Shown: positions 24,801 to 33,497 of the stretch, piece by piece
How the letters are laid out: the number at the start of each line of letters is the position of its first letter
Numbering within the stretch: position 1 is the stretch's first letter
NCBI GenBank assembly: GCA_964397565.1
Contig: CAYNJC010000032.1
Location: 1-49,236, forward strand
Reading direction: 5' to 3'
From: JAPLST01 sp964397565
GTDB lineage: Bacteria > Auribacterota > UBA3054 > JAPLST01
Length of the DNA: 49,236 nucleotides
Notes under the pieces: generated by a model
Told to the model about the DNA's origin: nothing
Databases searched by the model: none
The model's input: only the letters and a program-made list of their open reading frames with translations
Program-made: the position numbers and the translations under genes

Positions 24801-24878
24801 GGTGGATGTAGCTCAGTTGGTTAGAGCGTCTGACTGTGGCTCAGAAGGCCGGGGGTTCAAATCCCCTCATTCACCCCA
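24801..24878 (+). tRNA. tRNA-His (GTG anticodon)
   Basis: A full cloverleaf can be drawn: acceptor GTGGATG/CATTCAC, D arm GCTC..GAGC, anticodon stem TCTGA/TCAGA with loop CTGTGGC (anticodon GTG at 24836-24838), and T arm GGGGG/CCCCT around TTCAAAT. The extra G at 24801 pairs with C73, the histidine identity element. CCA is encoded at 24876-24878. Confidence 0.96.
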
Positions 24879-24905
24879 TGCTCACTTTTTGCCACGGATT
24901 TAGAC

Positions 24906-25826
24906 ATGACAACAATGATGACTGCACGTCTGCGGATGTATCTCTTGGTGCTGGGCGCGGCCACGCTGGCGTGCGCGGATCGCGTCTGGTATGAGTCGTT
25001 CACGATCAGACCCAGGCAGATGGGCACCCTCAGAACCACCTTTTCGTATAACTCCACCAATTGGCCCAATGTCCTGACCGTGCCGATCTCGCTGGTGGTG
25101 GAAGGCTACACGTATGTCTTCAACCAGACCAACGACATTAGCGACACATTTTTCTGGAAGCGCCAGGGCACGAATCAATTCAACTACAAACAGATTATTC
25201 AGAATGTTGGGCTCGTGAAAATGAATCTCAACCTTCGGCGGCAGCGCGTCAAGATCGCCATGCAGCAAGTCAATTTGCTGATCTTGAATGTCACCAACCG
25301 GACCGGCTACCATCCGGTCACCCTCCAGATTGGCGGGATTGAAAGCAGCGAGGCACCTTACTTTGTCAATTATCAGCGCAACGGCACGCGACCGTATGCC
25401 AGCGACTTCTTCTTCGTGCGCACGACGAAGCTGAAATACGCCAGCGCCACGTCCGACAGTTTCATGCTGACCGGCATCTGCAAGTACAACGCCCCGGGCC
25501 CGCTGCCCGACACGATCAATGCGACCATCACGGTGTCCGGCCAGGGCACGATTTCCTCCTTTGCGGATCTGATCTTCACGGTGCCGCTGGCGCGCACCGG
25601 CTCGCAGCGCTACACCTTTAACGACGGCACCAAGGCCATGTCGCTGAATTTCCAGAGTGGCGCACTGTCGTTTCACAATGTCGGCCAGGCGCTGCCGATC
25701 ACGATGGCACCCCATCAGACCAATTTCAACTTCAACGTCAAGCTGAACTTGGGTGGCGATGGCGGTTTCTCGCAGACGACCACCTACCGCGCCAGGACGG
25801 TCGGCAACACGACCATCCAGTATTAG
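24906..25826 (+). CDS. secreted protein of unknown function
   Basis: 306 residues. The N-terminus (MTARLRMYLLVLGAATLACA, then D) is a signal peptide; the ATGs at 24906, 24915, 24918 and 24936 are alternative starts. The mature part is beta-rich, with many Thr, Asn and aromatic residues, and no Cys pairs or catalytic motif that I recognise. It could be a surface or pilus-like structural protein. It begins 27 bp after tRNA-His with no clear promoter of its own, so read-through from the tRNA promoter is possible. It is convergent with the GH116 gene. Confidence 0.65.
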   Translation: MTTMMTARLRMYLLVLGAATLACADRVWYESFTIRPRQMGTLRTTFSYNSTNWPNVLTVPISLVVEGYTYVFNQTNDISDTFFWKRQGTNQFNYKQIIQNVGLVKMNLNLRRQRVKIAMQQVNLLILNVTNRTGYHPVTLQIGGIESSEAPYFVNYQRNGTRPYASDFFFVRTTKLKYASATSDSFMLTGICKYNAPGPLPDTINATITVSGQGTISSFADLIFTVPLARTGSQRYTFNDGTKAMSLNFQSGALSFHNVGQALPITMAPHQTNFNFNVKLNLGGDGGFSQTTTYRARTVGNTTIQY

Positions 25827-25889
25827 CCTGCCGCGCCATCGGCGCAAGGAGCATGCGCACACGGTGCGTTGCGTGACCGCAATTCTTGT

Positions 25890-26016
25890 TACTAATGAAT
25901 GCGCTTTCTACTTTGCAGCGTCCTTGTAGCCGCCCGCGGTGAGGGCGGCTTCTGCAGCCGCGGTCAGCGCCCGCGGCCACAATTGGCATGACACCAAGTA
26001 AGCGCATTCATTAGTA
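25890..26016. mobile_element. 127-bp MITE-like element with 17-bp terminal inverted repeats
   Basis: TACTAATGAATGCGCTT (25890-25906) and AAGCGCATTCATTAGTA (26000-26016) are perfect inverted repeats. Inside lies a GC palindrome, TGTAGCCGCCCGCGGTGAGG to CCGCGGCCAC (25925-25980), also present at 37599-37656. The right terminal repeat holds the GH116 stop codon TAA (26011-26013). No clear target duplication is seen. It could equally act as a bidirectional terminator between convergent genes. Confidence 0.5.
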
Positions 26017-28458
26017 TGTATGCGGCGTGTAGCGGATGCGCTGCACGTCAATCGCGCCGTGATACACTTTGAGAAACGGCTTGCCGCGCTGCACGCCTGC
26101 CAGACCGTACCCGCCTGCCGTCGCGATGAAGCACTTGCAATCGCCCTTGATCCGCGGCGCAAGGTAGAGGGTCTTCTCGACCGCATCGTAGCGCAGGCCG
26201 GTCAGCGCGTGCAGTAACCCGTAGGATGACAGGGCCCGCGCGTACCAATGGCCGCATTCGATCTCGTCGAACGGATTGCGCCGCCGGCCGTCGTACCGGT
26301 CGCGGCACACGCGCACGATTTCCAGCCCTTCCTTCACACACCCAAGCAAGATAAGATGCGTGGCGACTTGGTATTCAATCCCGGTCCATACTTCATCGCT
26401 GTAGGGGAATGGCAGCGACAGCGACTGACCTTTTGGCCAGGTGCACAACAGCAAGCCGCCTTCATCGCCGAGGGCGAAGTGCGGACGTTGGGGATTGACA
26501 TGCGTGACCAACGTGCGCTTCAGGTTGTGCGCATGCACTGCGCGCAAATGACGCCGGAGTTTGCCCGCGTCCATGAAGGCGGGCACACCGCACATGGCGG
26601 CCACCCACGCGCCTAACACGCCGTCGGCAAGGCACCCGTCGCCATACTGATATTTCGGTCCTTCATGGTGCAGCAGCGCGCGCGCCTCGGCCGAATAGCT
26701 GGTCGCCAGACTTGGGGCGGCGGTCGGATCGCCCGCGTGCAGGCCCCGCCACATGATCTTCTGCACGAAGTAGCGGCCATTGAACAAATCACGTTCGAGA
26801 TACACCCGGCCCTTGGCCAGCAGGGCATCGTACGCCGCCGCCGTGTCGCCCAGTGCCCGTGCCATTTCCCCGGCCGCCCGGAGCGCGCCCAGATAGAAGG
26901 TCATGTGCATGCCGTCCGGGCCCCAGAACTCGATGTCATAGGTGTTGTGGTGCGGCTCTTTGAGCACCCCCGTGTGATCCGGGTCCCATGTGTCAATGCA
27001 ATACTGCATGCTCTGCTGCACCCGCGGCCACAGTGCGCGCAGCCAGGACGTGTCGCCGCTGATCCGCCACTCGCGATAGACCTTCATGATGCCGCCCAAT
27101 TGGCCGTCGGCGGCGGGCAACCAAGTATGCACCGCCAAGGGATGCACCGGCAAGTCCGCGCGGAAATTTTGATGGCCGTGCTCGTCCTGGTTTTCCTGAA
27201 ATTCAGTCTGGCGCAAGGACCGTTCGAGATCGGGGAAAAGGTGCGCCACGGCTTGGGCGTAGTTCCAGACATGCGTGCAAGAGCCGTGGCAGCAGCCGCT
27301 CCTGGTGTTGCTGCCTTCCCATGCCCACAGCCGGCCATCCGGCAGGCGCAGCACGGTGGGCGATTTTAGAATCGTCAAGTTGGCCGCTACCGCCTCGACC
27401 ACTTCCGGTGCCAGCGTCGTGCGATAGAAACACTGGCTGAATGTCTGGCTCTGTGCGCGCAGCTCAGCATAGTGCGCCGACCAATACGCATTGACCGCCT
27501 GCAGGTCGGGGAAGCGCCCGGCGTACCACGGTTGATGGGTAGGGCGCGCCACGCCCCAGTCACAGGCCTGGCCATGGCAATCTTTTTGCAGAGTGCTGAG
27601 TTGCGTGAACGGCACGTGCCAGGCCAGCATCACGGGGATCACGATGGCCTGTCCCGGCTTGAGCGAGAACGCAACGCTGAGACTGCCGCCCGGACTGGGC
27701 AGTCCGCTCGTGAGCGGCGGGCGTGCCGGCGCCGCGCCGGTGGCAATGTCTTGCCATACCATCGTCAGCGCGTCAAACCAGTTGCCGCGGAACCAGGCGC
27801 AATTGACGGAGGCCTTCTGGCCCATGGCGCGGGCGCTGAACGCGCCCTGTTCCCATGGCGCCTCGGCCGAGCCTGCCTGCCACAATGCGAAGCCATGGGG
27901 TATGCGCCGCACCGCGTCACGCCGGTCGCCTTCCGCGCCGCCGGTCTTCATGAAATTCTCGGCGTGCAACGAATAGACGGCGTCAACCCGCTTGGCGCTG
28001 CGATTCTTGAAGCGATATTCGAGCGCGGCCACCGGCAGACTTGAATTGTCGGCATCGCCCGGGATGAACGGGCTCCAGCCGGTGACGCTGACGCTGAGCG
28101 GCAAGGCCGGATCGCGCAACATGACGGTGGCAAAGGGGAAGCGCGTCTGAAACACTGCCTGCCGGCAGCGCGGTAATCCGTCGGCCCGCCCGCGCCCGGT
28201 GTCGCTCGCCTGCGCCGCCCAGCGGCACGGCGGCACCGGCCCCTCCAACACGCGCGCCAGCGGTGTCCGGCCTTTGATGCACAGCGCGGAAAACAGCAAG
28301 GGTGAGAAGTCGAGTGCCGGCGCGTTGCGTAGCGACACGCTCCCCAGCGCGCCGGTGCCCTCAAAGCAGATCATGCCGGCCCCGATGCCGCCGAGGGGCA
28401 TGCCCACATAGTTGAGATACTCGCCCGCATAGGAACCATTGTACGGTCGTGTGCGCAT
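26011..28458 (-). CDS. GH116 family glycosidase (GBA2-like beta-glucosidase)
   Basis: 815 residues from ATG at 28458; ATG at 28467 lies inside the -10 region and is unlikely. The N-terminus NYVGMPLGGIGAGMICFEG is the bacterial GBA2-like start. LWAWEGSNTRSGCCHGSCTH holds the glutamate that should be the nucleophile, and HNTYDIEFWGPDG holds the likely acid/base aspartate, judged from memory of the family. Enzymes of GH116 cleave beta-glucosides, beta-xylosides or glucosylceramide. No signal peptide is seen, so it probably acts in the cytoplasm on imported oligosaccharides or glycolipids. It stands alone and its end lies in the MITE-like element. Confidence 0.85.
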   Translation of the reverse strand: MRTRPYNGSYAGEYLNYVGMPLGGIGAGMICFEGTGALGSVSLRNAPALDFSPLLFSALCIKGRTPLARVLEGPVPPCRWAAQASDTGRGRADGLPRCRQAVFQTRFPFATVMLRDPALPLSVSVTGWSPFIPGDADNSSLPVAALEYRFKNRSAKRVDAVYSLHAENFMKTGGAEGDRRDAVRRIPHGFALWQAGSAEAPWEQGAFSARAMGQKASVNCAWFRGNWFDALTMVWQDIATGAAPARPPLTSGLPSPGGSLSVAFSLKPGQAIVIPVMLAWHVPFTQLSTLQKDCHGQACDWGVARPTHQPWYAGRFPDLQAVNAYWSAHYAELRAQSQTFSQCFYRTTLAPEVVEAVAANLTILKSPTVLRLPDGRLWAWEGSNTRSGCCHGSCTHVWNYAQAVAHLFPDLERSLRQTEFQENQDEHGHQNFRADLPVHPLAVHTWLPAADGQLGGIMKVYREWRISGDTSWLRALWPRVQQSMQYCIDTWDPDHTGVLKEPHHNTYDIEFWGPDGMHMTFYLGALRAAGEMARALGDTAAAYDALLAKGRVYLERDLFNGRYFVQKIMWRGLHAGDPTAAPSLATSYSAEARALLHHEGPKYQYGDGCLADGVLGAWVAAMCGVPAFMDAGKLRRHLRAVHAHNLKRTLVTHVNPQRPHFALGDEGGLLLCTWPKGQSLSLPFPYSDEVWTGIEYQVATHLILLGCVKEGLEIVRVCRDRYDGRRRNPFDEIECGHWYARALSSYGLLHALTGLRYDAVEKTLYLAPRIKGDCKCFIATAGGYGLAGVQRGKPFLKVYHGAIDVQRIRYTPHTY

Positions 28459-28465
28459 GGCGCCC

Positions 28466-28474
28466 ATTATAGCA
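28466..28474 (-). promoter_or_regulatory. extended -10 promoter, GH116 gene probably leaderless
   Basis: The minus strand reads TGCTATAAT and the hexamer ends 8 bp before the ATG at 28458. At normal spacing, transcription starts at about 28459, on or next to the ATG. There is therefore no room for a ribosome binding site. Confidence 0.55.
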
Positions 28475-28537
28475 CACCGGCTGAATTCCGCACAACATCT
28501 CCATGTATGCGCGGCGTCGGAACACAGCGCCGGACCA

Positions 28538-28566
28538 TTGCGGCGCCACGGAAGGTATGCTATACT
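28538..28566 (+). promoter_or_regulatory. promoter of the HAMP sensor gene
   Basis: TTGCGG (28538-28543) and TATACT (28561-28566) are spaced 17 bp, with TGC before the -10 as an extended element. The leader would be about 70 nt to the ATG at 28645. Confidence 0.55.
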
Positions 28567-28644
28567 GGAAGAAACGCAGGACATGATGGTGGCTTCGCGA
28601 CAGCCGCGTGAACATCAGTGCCAACCCAACCGGTAAGGAGCGTC

Positions 28645-29652
28645 ATGACGCGATTGCTCAGCATTCAGCGCAAGTTGTTAGCCAGCCACTTTTTGGCGGT
28701 ATTGCTCGTGTCCGGCAGCATCGGCACGTTTTTCTACGTCGGTGCCTACGACAGTTTGAAGTGCAGTTTGCAGACGCGGCTGCAGAGTAGCGCGGCGCTG
28801 CTGAGTCAGGTCATTGACGCGCGTGACCTGCGCGGGCTCGATCAGCCGGCGGCCGTCAGCAATCAGACTTATCTCGCGGTGTTGGCGCGGCTGCGGCAAT
28901 GTCGCACAACCAACCCGGACATTGCCTATCTGTATTTGATGCGCCGGATCGGCAGCAATGTCGTGTTTGTGGTCGACTCCGACGAGACCGTCCGTCAAGC
29001 GCGGCCGGGCAGCGTCTACTCCAATGTGCCGCCCGCGCTGCTGCACGGCTTCTCGACGGCCGCTGTCGACGGCAGGATCTACGAGGATGAGTGGGGTGCG
29101 TTCATGTCGGGCTACGCGCCCCTGCAACACGGGGTGGGCGAGTATCTGGTGGGCATTGACATGCGCGCGCTGGAAGTGCGGCGGAAGTTCAAACAGCTGC
29201 GCATGATCGGGCTGGCGTCCCTGGGCATGTCGCTGATTCTGGCATTCGTGTTCAGCCGCGTGCTGGCGCGCCATTTCACACGCCCCATCGGCACGTTGAT
29301 CGGACACTGCCGCGCCATTGCCGACAACCAGCTTGACGAACGCATTGCCATGCGCACCGGCGATGAACTCGACAACCTCATTGATGCCTTCAACGCGTTG
29401 TCCGCCAATCTGGCGGCAACCCGCGTCCGCCGTGACTGCGCGGAAGCCGAGTTGCACAGTGCCAATGCGCAATTGAAAAAAACACTGCATGGCTTGCTGC
29501 CCATTTGCGCATCCTGCAAGAAAATCCGGGATGACCAGGGCTACTGGCAGCAAGTGGAAACATACGTGCATGAGCACAGTGACGCCGAGTTTACGCACGG
29601 CTTGTGCCCGGACTGCGTGCGCCGGTTGTACCCCAATCTGCCACTGACATAA
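28645..29652 (+). CDS. membrane HAMP sensor with C-terminal Cys-rich domain, no kinase
   Basis: 335 residues. The ATG at 28645 is preceded by TAAGGAG four bases upstream, which decides it over the earlier in-frame ATG at 28618. Architecture: membrane segment (LLASHFLAVLLVSGSIGTFF), periplasmic sensor of about 150 residues with SGYAPLQHGVGEYLVGIDMR like a Cache domain, second membrane segment (IGLASLGMSLILAFVFS), HAMP (RPIGTLIGHCRAIADNQ), a coiled coil, then LLPICASCKKIRDDQGYW and LCPDCVRRLYP. The last module, with two CxxC pairs, is often found at the end of PAS or GAF sensor proteins. No histidine kinase, methyl-accepting or cyclase domain is present, so output may go through a partner protein. 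Confidence 0.7.
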   Translation: MTRLLSIQRKLLASHFLAVLLVSGSIGTFFYVGAYDSLKCSLQTRLQSSAALLSQVIDARDLRGLDQPAAVSNQTYLAVLARLRQCRTTNPDIAYLYLMRRIGSNVVFVVDSDETVRQARPGSVYSNVPPALLHGFSTAAVDGRIYEDEWGAFMSGYAPLQHGVGEYLVGIDMRALEVRRKFKQLRMIGLASLGMSLILAFVFSRVLARHFTRPIGTLIGHCRAIADNQLDERIAMRTGDELDNLIDAFNALSANLAATRVRRDCAEAELHSANAQLKKTLHGLLPICASCKKIRDDQGYWQQVETYVHEHSDAEFTHGLCPDCVRRLYPNLPLT

Positions 29653-29698
29653 ACAAAGCCCGCCCGCAGCACATCCCGCGCGTGTGGGCGACGGATGA

Positions 29699-30463
29699 TT
29701 AGGCCGCCAGCAATGCGCGCACGGCGGCGGTCACATCGCGTTGCGCCATCAATGCTTCGCCGACCAGTACGACCGTTGCGCCCGCCGCTTTGACGCGCGC
29801 AATATCATCCGGCGTGAAAATGCCGCTTTCGCTGACCAACGTCATCGTGGGCAGGGCATAGCGGGCGAGGCGGGCAGTCGTGTCGAGCGTGACGCTGAAA
29901 TCGTGCAGATTGCGATTGTTGATGCCGACCAACGGCGCGGCCAAGGCGCAGGCCCGCTCCATTTCATGCTCGTCGTGCACTTCGACCAAAACATCCAGGC
30001 CGCCAGTGCGTGCCGCATGGAACAGATCGTCTAGCTGGGTGCCGTCCAACAAGGCGACGATCAGCAGAATGGCATCGGCGTTGAGGGTCTGGCTTTCCTT
30101 GATTTGGAGCGGGTCGAGAATGAAATCCTTGCGCAAGACGGGCAGCGGGCAGGCGCGGCGCGCGCGGGTCAGAAAGGCCGGTTCACCGTGGAAATACTGG
30201 CGATCAGTAAGAACTGACAAACAATGCGCGCCACCAGCATGATAGGCTTCTGCCAGGGACTCGGGCTGGAAATCGGGCCGAATCACGCCGCGCGACGGCG
30301 AGGCCTTTTTTAGTTCAGCAATCAAGCCGATAGGGGAGCGATGCTGCAACGCGCGCAGGAAACCGCGCGGCACATCGGTGCGTTCGCCGCTGACGCCAGT
30401 GCGGCGCAACGCGGCAATTTCCTCGCGTTTGGTGGCCGCAATGTTGTCGAGAATCGTGCGCAT
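29699..30463 (-). CDS. trpC: indole-3-glycerol phosphate synthase
   Basis: 254 residues, TIM-barrel size. Signatures: LIAELKKASPSRGVI, LSVLTDRQYFHGE, LPVLRKDFILDPLQI, LVEVHDEHEM, VGINNRNLHDF and VSESGIFT. It converts CdRP to indole-3-glycerol phosphate in tryptophan synthesis. The start is 3 bp after the trpD stop. It is the last gene of the cysS-to-trpC operon. Confidence 0.95.
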   Translation of the reverse strand: MRTILDNIAATKREEIAALRRTGVSGERTDVPRGFLRALQHRSPIGLIAELKKASPSRGVIRPDFQPESLAEAYHAGGAHCLSVLTDRQYFHGEPAFLTRARRACPLPVLRKDFILDPLQIKESQTLNADAILLIVALLDGTQLDDLFHAARTGGLDVLVEVHDEHEMERACALAAPLVGINNRNLHDFSVTLDTTARLARYALPTMTLVSESGIFTPDDIARVKAAGATVVLVGEALMAQRDVTAAVRALLAA

Positions 30464-30466
30464 CGT

Positions 30467-31483
30467 TCACAAGGAGTTAGAGGGTAAGTGCGTCGTTCCG
30501 AAAGCAAGTAACTGTTCGAGCTTGGCGTGGGCGGCGCCGGAGGCGATGGCAGACCGCGCGGCGTCGACGCCATCCGCGATGGAGTCGGCGCGGTCGGCCA
30601 GATAGATGCACGCCCCGGCGTTGAACAGAACGATGTCAGTTGCTGGGCCGCCGGCGCCGGCAAGGATTTGGCGAATGATGGCGGCGTTGGCGGTTGCGTC
30701 ACCACCGCGCAAATCAGCGAGCGTGCAGGCGGGTAGCCCGACGTCGGCGGGTGTGAGCTGATACGTGCTGATGGCGCCGTCGCGCAGTTCGGTGACGTCG
30801 CTCGGCGCCGTCAGCGTGAGTTCGTCCATGCCGTCGTGCCCGCGCACAACCAAGGCGCGCTGCGTGCCCAACTCGCGCAGTACGGTGGCGATCATGCTGG
30901 CGTCCGCGCCGGGAAACACGCCCACCAATTGCCGGCGCGCGCCGGCCGGATTGGTCAGTGGCCCAAGCAGGTTGAAGATGGTGCGGACACCAAGTTCGGC
31001 GCGTGCGGCGGCGGCATGGTGCAAGGCCGGATGATACGCGCGGGCGAACAGGAACGCGATACCAATCTGATGCAGCGCTTGGGCCGCCTGGGTGGGCGTC
31101 AGATCGAGCCGCACGCCGAGGGCTTCAAGGACATCCGCCGAGCCGCTCCGGCTGGAAGCCGCGCGATTGCCGTGTTTGGCGACAATCACACCGGCGCCGG
31201 CGGCGACCAGCGCGGCAGCCGTAGAGATATTGAACGTGTCAAGGCGGTCGCCACCCGTGCCGCAGGTGTCAACCGTCAGCGCCGGCGGGGCCGGGATGGG
31301 CACGGCCTGCTGGCGCATTGCCTGGACGAAGCCGAGCAGTTCGTCGGCCGTCTCGCCGCGCATGCGCAGGGCGACGGCCAGCGCGGCGATTTGCGCGGTG
31401 GTCAATTCGCCGGCCATGATCTGTGTCATGAGTTGGCGGGCGTCAGCGCGCGCGAGCGCGATGCCGCCGATCAACTTCGTCAT
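30467..31483 (-). CDS. trpD: anthranilate phosphoribosyltransferase
   Basis: 338 residues from ATG at 31483, which places the family N-terminus correctly. Further ATGs at 31513 and 31552 are in frame but no start has a strong ribosome binding site. Signatures: DTCGTGGDRLDTFNIST, VAKHGNRAASSRSGSADVLE and FNLLGPLTNPAGA. It joins anthranilate to PRPP. It overlaps the ribF end by about 40 bp, which suggests coupled translation. Confidence 0.93.
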   Translation of the reverse strand: MTKLIGGIALARADARQLMTQIMAGELTTAQIAALAVALRMRGETADELLGFVQAMRQQAVPIPAPPALTVDTCGTGGDRLDTFNISTAAALVAAGAGVIVAKHGNRAASSRSGSADVLEALGVRLDLTPTQAAQALHQIGIAFLFARAYHPALHHAAAARAELGVRTIFNLLGPLTNPAGARRQLVGVFPGADASMIATVLRELGTQRALVVRGHDGMDELTLTAPSDVTELRDGAISTYQLTPADVGLPACTLADLRGGDATANAAIIRQILAGAGGPATDIVLFNAGACIYLADRADSIADGVDAARSAIASGAAHAKLEQLLAFGTTHLPSNSL

Positions 31484-32444
31484 AATGGCGGGGAAAAATG
31501 ATGGGGGAGACATAATCAGTTTGTAGGAGTGACTTGGCCTGCTGCACATCACGGCTGATTTGCGCGCGCAGCTCGTCCACGGTGGTGAAAAGTTGGTCGT
31601 CGCGCAGGCGCTGGACCGGCTCGACCAGCATCCATTCTTCGTACAAGTCGCCGCTATAATCCATGATATAGACTTCGCAGGTACGGGTCGTCACGTCGGG
31701 CGTCACGGTCGGCCGGGTGCCGACATACAAGACGCCGCGATAGGTGGCGTTGTGCAGGTGCACGTAGGCGGCATAAATGCCACTGGCCGGCACGACCAAG
31801 TAGCCCGTGTCCAGATTGGCGGTCGGAAAGCCGAGCTGGCGGCCGAGCCCGAGCCCTTCGACCACATGCGCCCAAATGGACCAGGGTCGGCCGAGCAATG
31901 CGCGTGCGCTGGCCAGCGCGCCGCTTTGAATCGCCTTGCGAATCGCGGTCGAGCTGACAATGATGGTGCCGGCGCGCAAGGGTGGCACCTCGTCGCACAG
32001 ATAGCCCTCGGTCGCGGCCATCTCGCGCAGCAAGGTATGCGTGCCTTCGCGTGCGCGCCCGAAATGGGTGTCATAGCCGCAGACGATACTGCGCGCATGG
32101 ATTTTGCGCACCAGCAAGTCATGCACAAACGCGCGCGCCGGAATCTCTGAAAACTGATGGTCAAAGGGCTGGACAATGACATGCGCGATGCCCATGCGCT
32201 CGAACAGCGCGATCCGTTGCGTGAGGGTCATGATCATCGGCGGCAGCTTGTCGGGACAGACCACGCGGTATGGGTGACTGTCGAAGGTCAGCACGACCGG
32301 CGTGGCTTGCCGCGTGCGCGCCACGTCGGTCAGCGTGCTCAGTAGCTGTTGATGGCCGCGATGGACGCCGTCAAAGAAACCCAGTGTCAACGCGACCGGG
32401 GTGCTGGGTGGCGTGAAACTGGCAATGCCATTAACAATCGTCAC
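31443..32444 (-). CDS. ribF: bifunctional riboflavin kinase/FAD synthetase
   Basis: 333 residues. The N-terminal adenylyltransferase part has LTLGFFDGVHRGHQQLL; the C-terminal kinase has GLGLGRQLGFPTANLD, then GTRPT and YEEWMLVEPVQRLRDD. It phosphorylates riboflavin to FMN and adenylates it to FAD. About 25 residues beyond the usual end overlap trpD. The ATG overlaps the ricT stop by four bases (ATGA). Confidence 0.92.
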   Translation of the reverse strand: MTIVNGIASFTPPSTPVALTLGFFDGVHRGHQQLLSTLTDVARTRQATPVVLTFDSHPYRVVCPDKLPPMIMTLTQRIALFERMGIAHVIVQPFDHQFSEIPARAFVHDLLVRKIHARSIVCGYDTHFGRAREGTHTLLREMAATEGYLCDEVPPLRAGTIIVSSTAIRKAIQSGALASARALLGRPWSIWAHVVEGLGLGRQLGFPTANLDTGYLVVPASGIYAAYVHLHNATYRGVLYVGTRPTVTPDVTTRTCEVYIMDYSGDLYEEWMLVEPVQRLRDDQLFTTVDELRAQISRDVQQAKSLLQTDYVSPIIFPRHYDEVDRRHRARAR

Positions 32445-33394
32445 CGCAGCGAATCCAGTTGTAGCTCGCGCGGGGAGAGCGCCTCGCCGGCGTGCTCCGG
32501 GGCGTCATCCTGGCCGGCGGCGCCAGGCGCGGTGCGCTGTTGGCGGCGCTTGCGTGCGCGCGTTTTGGCGCGCGCCTTCGAACGGCTGACGACCGTCACG
32601 TCGGCGCCGGGAAACGTTTGGATGGCGTCATCATCGTGGCGGACGGTGACCTGGCTGGTCAAGAGGGCGACATCAATGACATCGCCGGTGCCGGCCGGCG
32701 TGCGCACGCGCTGGCCGCGCAGTGGCAGGCTGTCTTGCAGCGCGCGATACGCCTCGCATTCGTAATCAAGGCAGCATTTCAAACGATTGCAGACCCCCGA
32801 CAATTTAGCCGGGTGCAACTGCAACTGCTGCAATTTTGCCATGCGAATATTGACCGGCTGGAATTCGTAGAGCCACGAACAGCAGCAAACCTTGCGGCCG
32901 CAGCAGGCAATCGCGCCCATGATTTTGGTCTCGTCGCGCACGCCAACTTGGCGCAGTTCGATGCGAATGTGCAAGCGCCGCGCCAGGTCGCGCACCAAGG
33001 CGCGAAAATCAACACGTTCGTCGGCGGCAAAATAAAAAACAATCTTGCTGCGATCAAAGGTGTATTCGGCATCAATGATCTTCATGCCCAGTTTGTGATT
33101 GGCAATTTCTTCGCGGCAGGGGGTGATTTGCTCGCGGGCCTCCTTGCGATTGAGCTCGAGCTGGCGCAGGTCGCAGGGATGACAGACCCGCACGACGGCT
33201 TGGCGCTCGGGCACCTCGTCGTCACTGTCAACGCCCAGCGCCATGAGCTTGCCGATGTCCTGGCCGCGATCAAAATTGACGACGCACCAGTTGCCCAGCG
33301 CGGCGGTGCCCGGCGCACAATGAAAACACTCGATCTGGCCGTGATCGCGCAGGCGCACCCGGGCGAGACTGGTGGTGGCAGGAGAAGTATCCAT
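32441..33394 (-). CDS. ricT: PSP1-domain protein (RicT/YaaT-like)
   Basis: 317 residues. The PSP1 core includes KIIDAEYTFDRSKIVFYF and DFRALVRDLARRLHIRIEL, followed by CCGRKVCCCSWL and CNRLKCCLDYECEAY, whose cysteines match the Fe-S ligands of RicT. RicT affects RNA turnover and cell development in Firmicutes; its role in other phyla is unclear. The basic C-terminal tail is a variable extension. It lies between holB and ribF, close to the tmk-holB-yaaT order of Bacillus. Confidence 0.85.
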   Translation of the reverse strand: MDTSPATTSLARVRLRDHGQIECFHCAPGTAALGNWCVVNFDRGQDIGKLMALGVDSDDEVPERQAVVRVCHPCDLRQLELNRKEAREQITPCREEIANHKLGMKIIDAEYTFDRSKIVFYFAADERVDFRALVRDLARRLHIRIELRQVGVRDETKIMGAIACCGRKVCCCSWLYEFQPVNIRMAKLQQLQLHPAKLSGVCNRLKCCLDYECEAYRALQDSLPLRGQRVRTPAGTGDVIDVALLTSQVTVRHDDDAIQTFPGADVTVVSRSKARAKTRARKRRQQRTAPGAAGQDDAPEHAGEALSPRELQLDSLR

Positions 33395-33399
33395 ATGGT

Positions 33400-33493
33400 A
33401 ATCGGTGGTCGATGGTCGGTGATCGGTTTTCAGTTTGCGGTTTGCAGTTTGCAGAATCTAAAATTGCAGATCCTAAATTTCAAATTCAAATTG
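33400..33493. repeat. GGTCGGTGATCGG and TTTGCAG short repeats before ricT
   Basis: The gap between holB and ricT holds GGTCGATGGTCGGTGATCGG, then three TTTGC(A/G)G units and an AAATTTC-type run. The first motif recurs at 170-190 and the last at 17779-17808. It seems to be short repeat debris, with no gene. Confidence 0.45.
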
Positions 33494-33497
33494 TACA

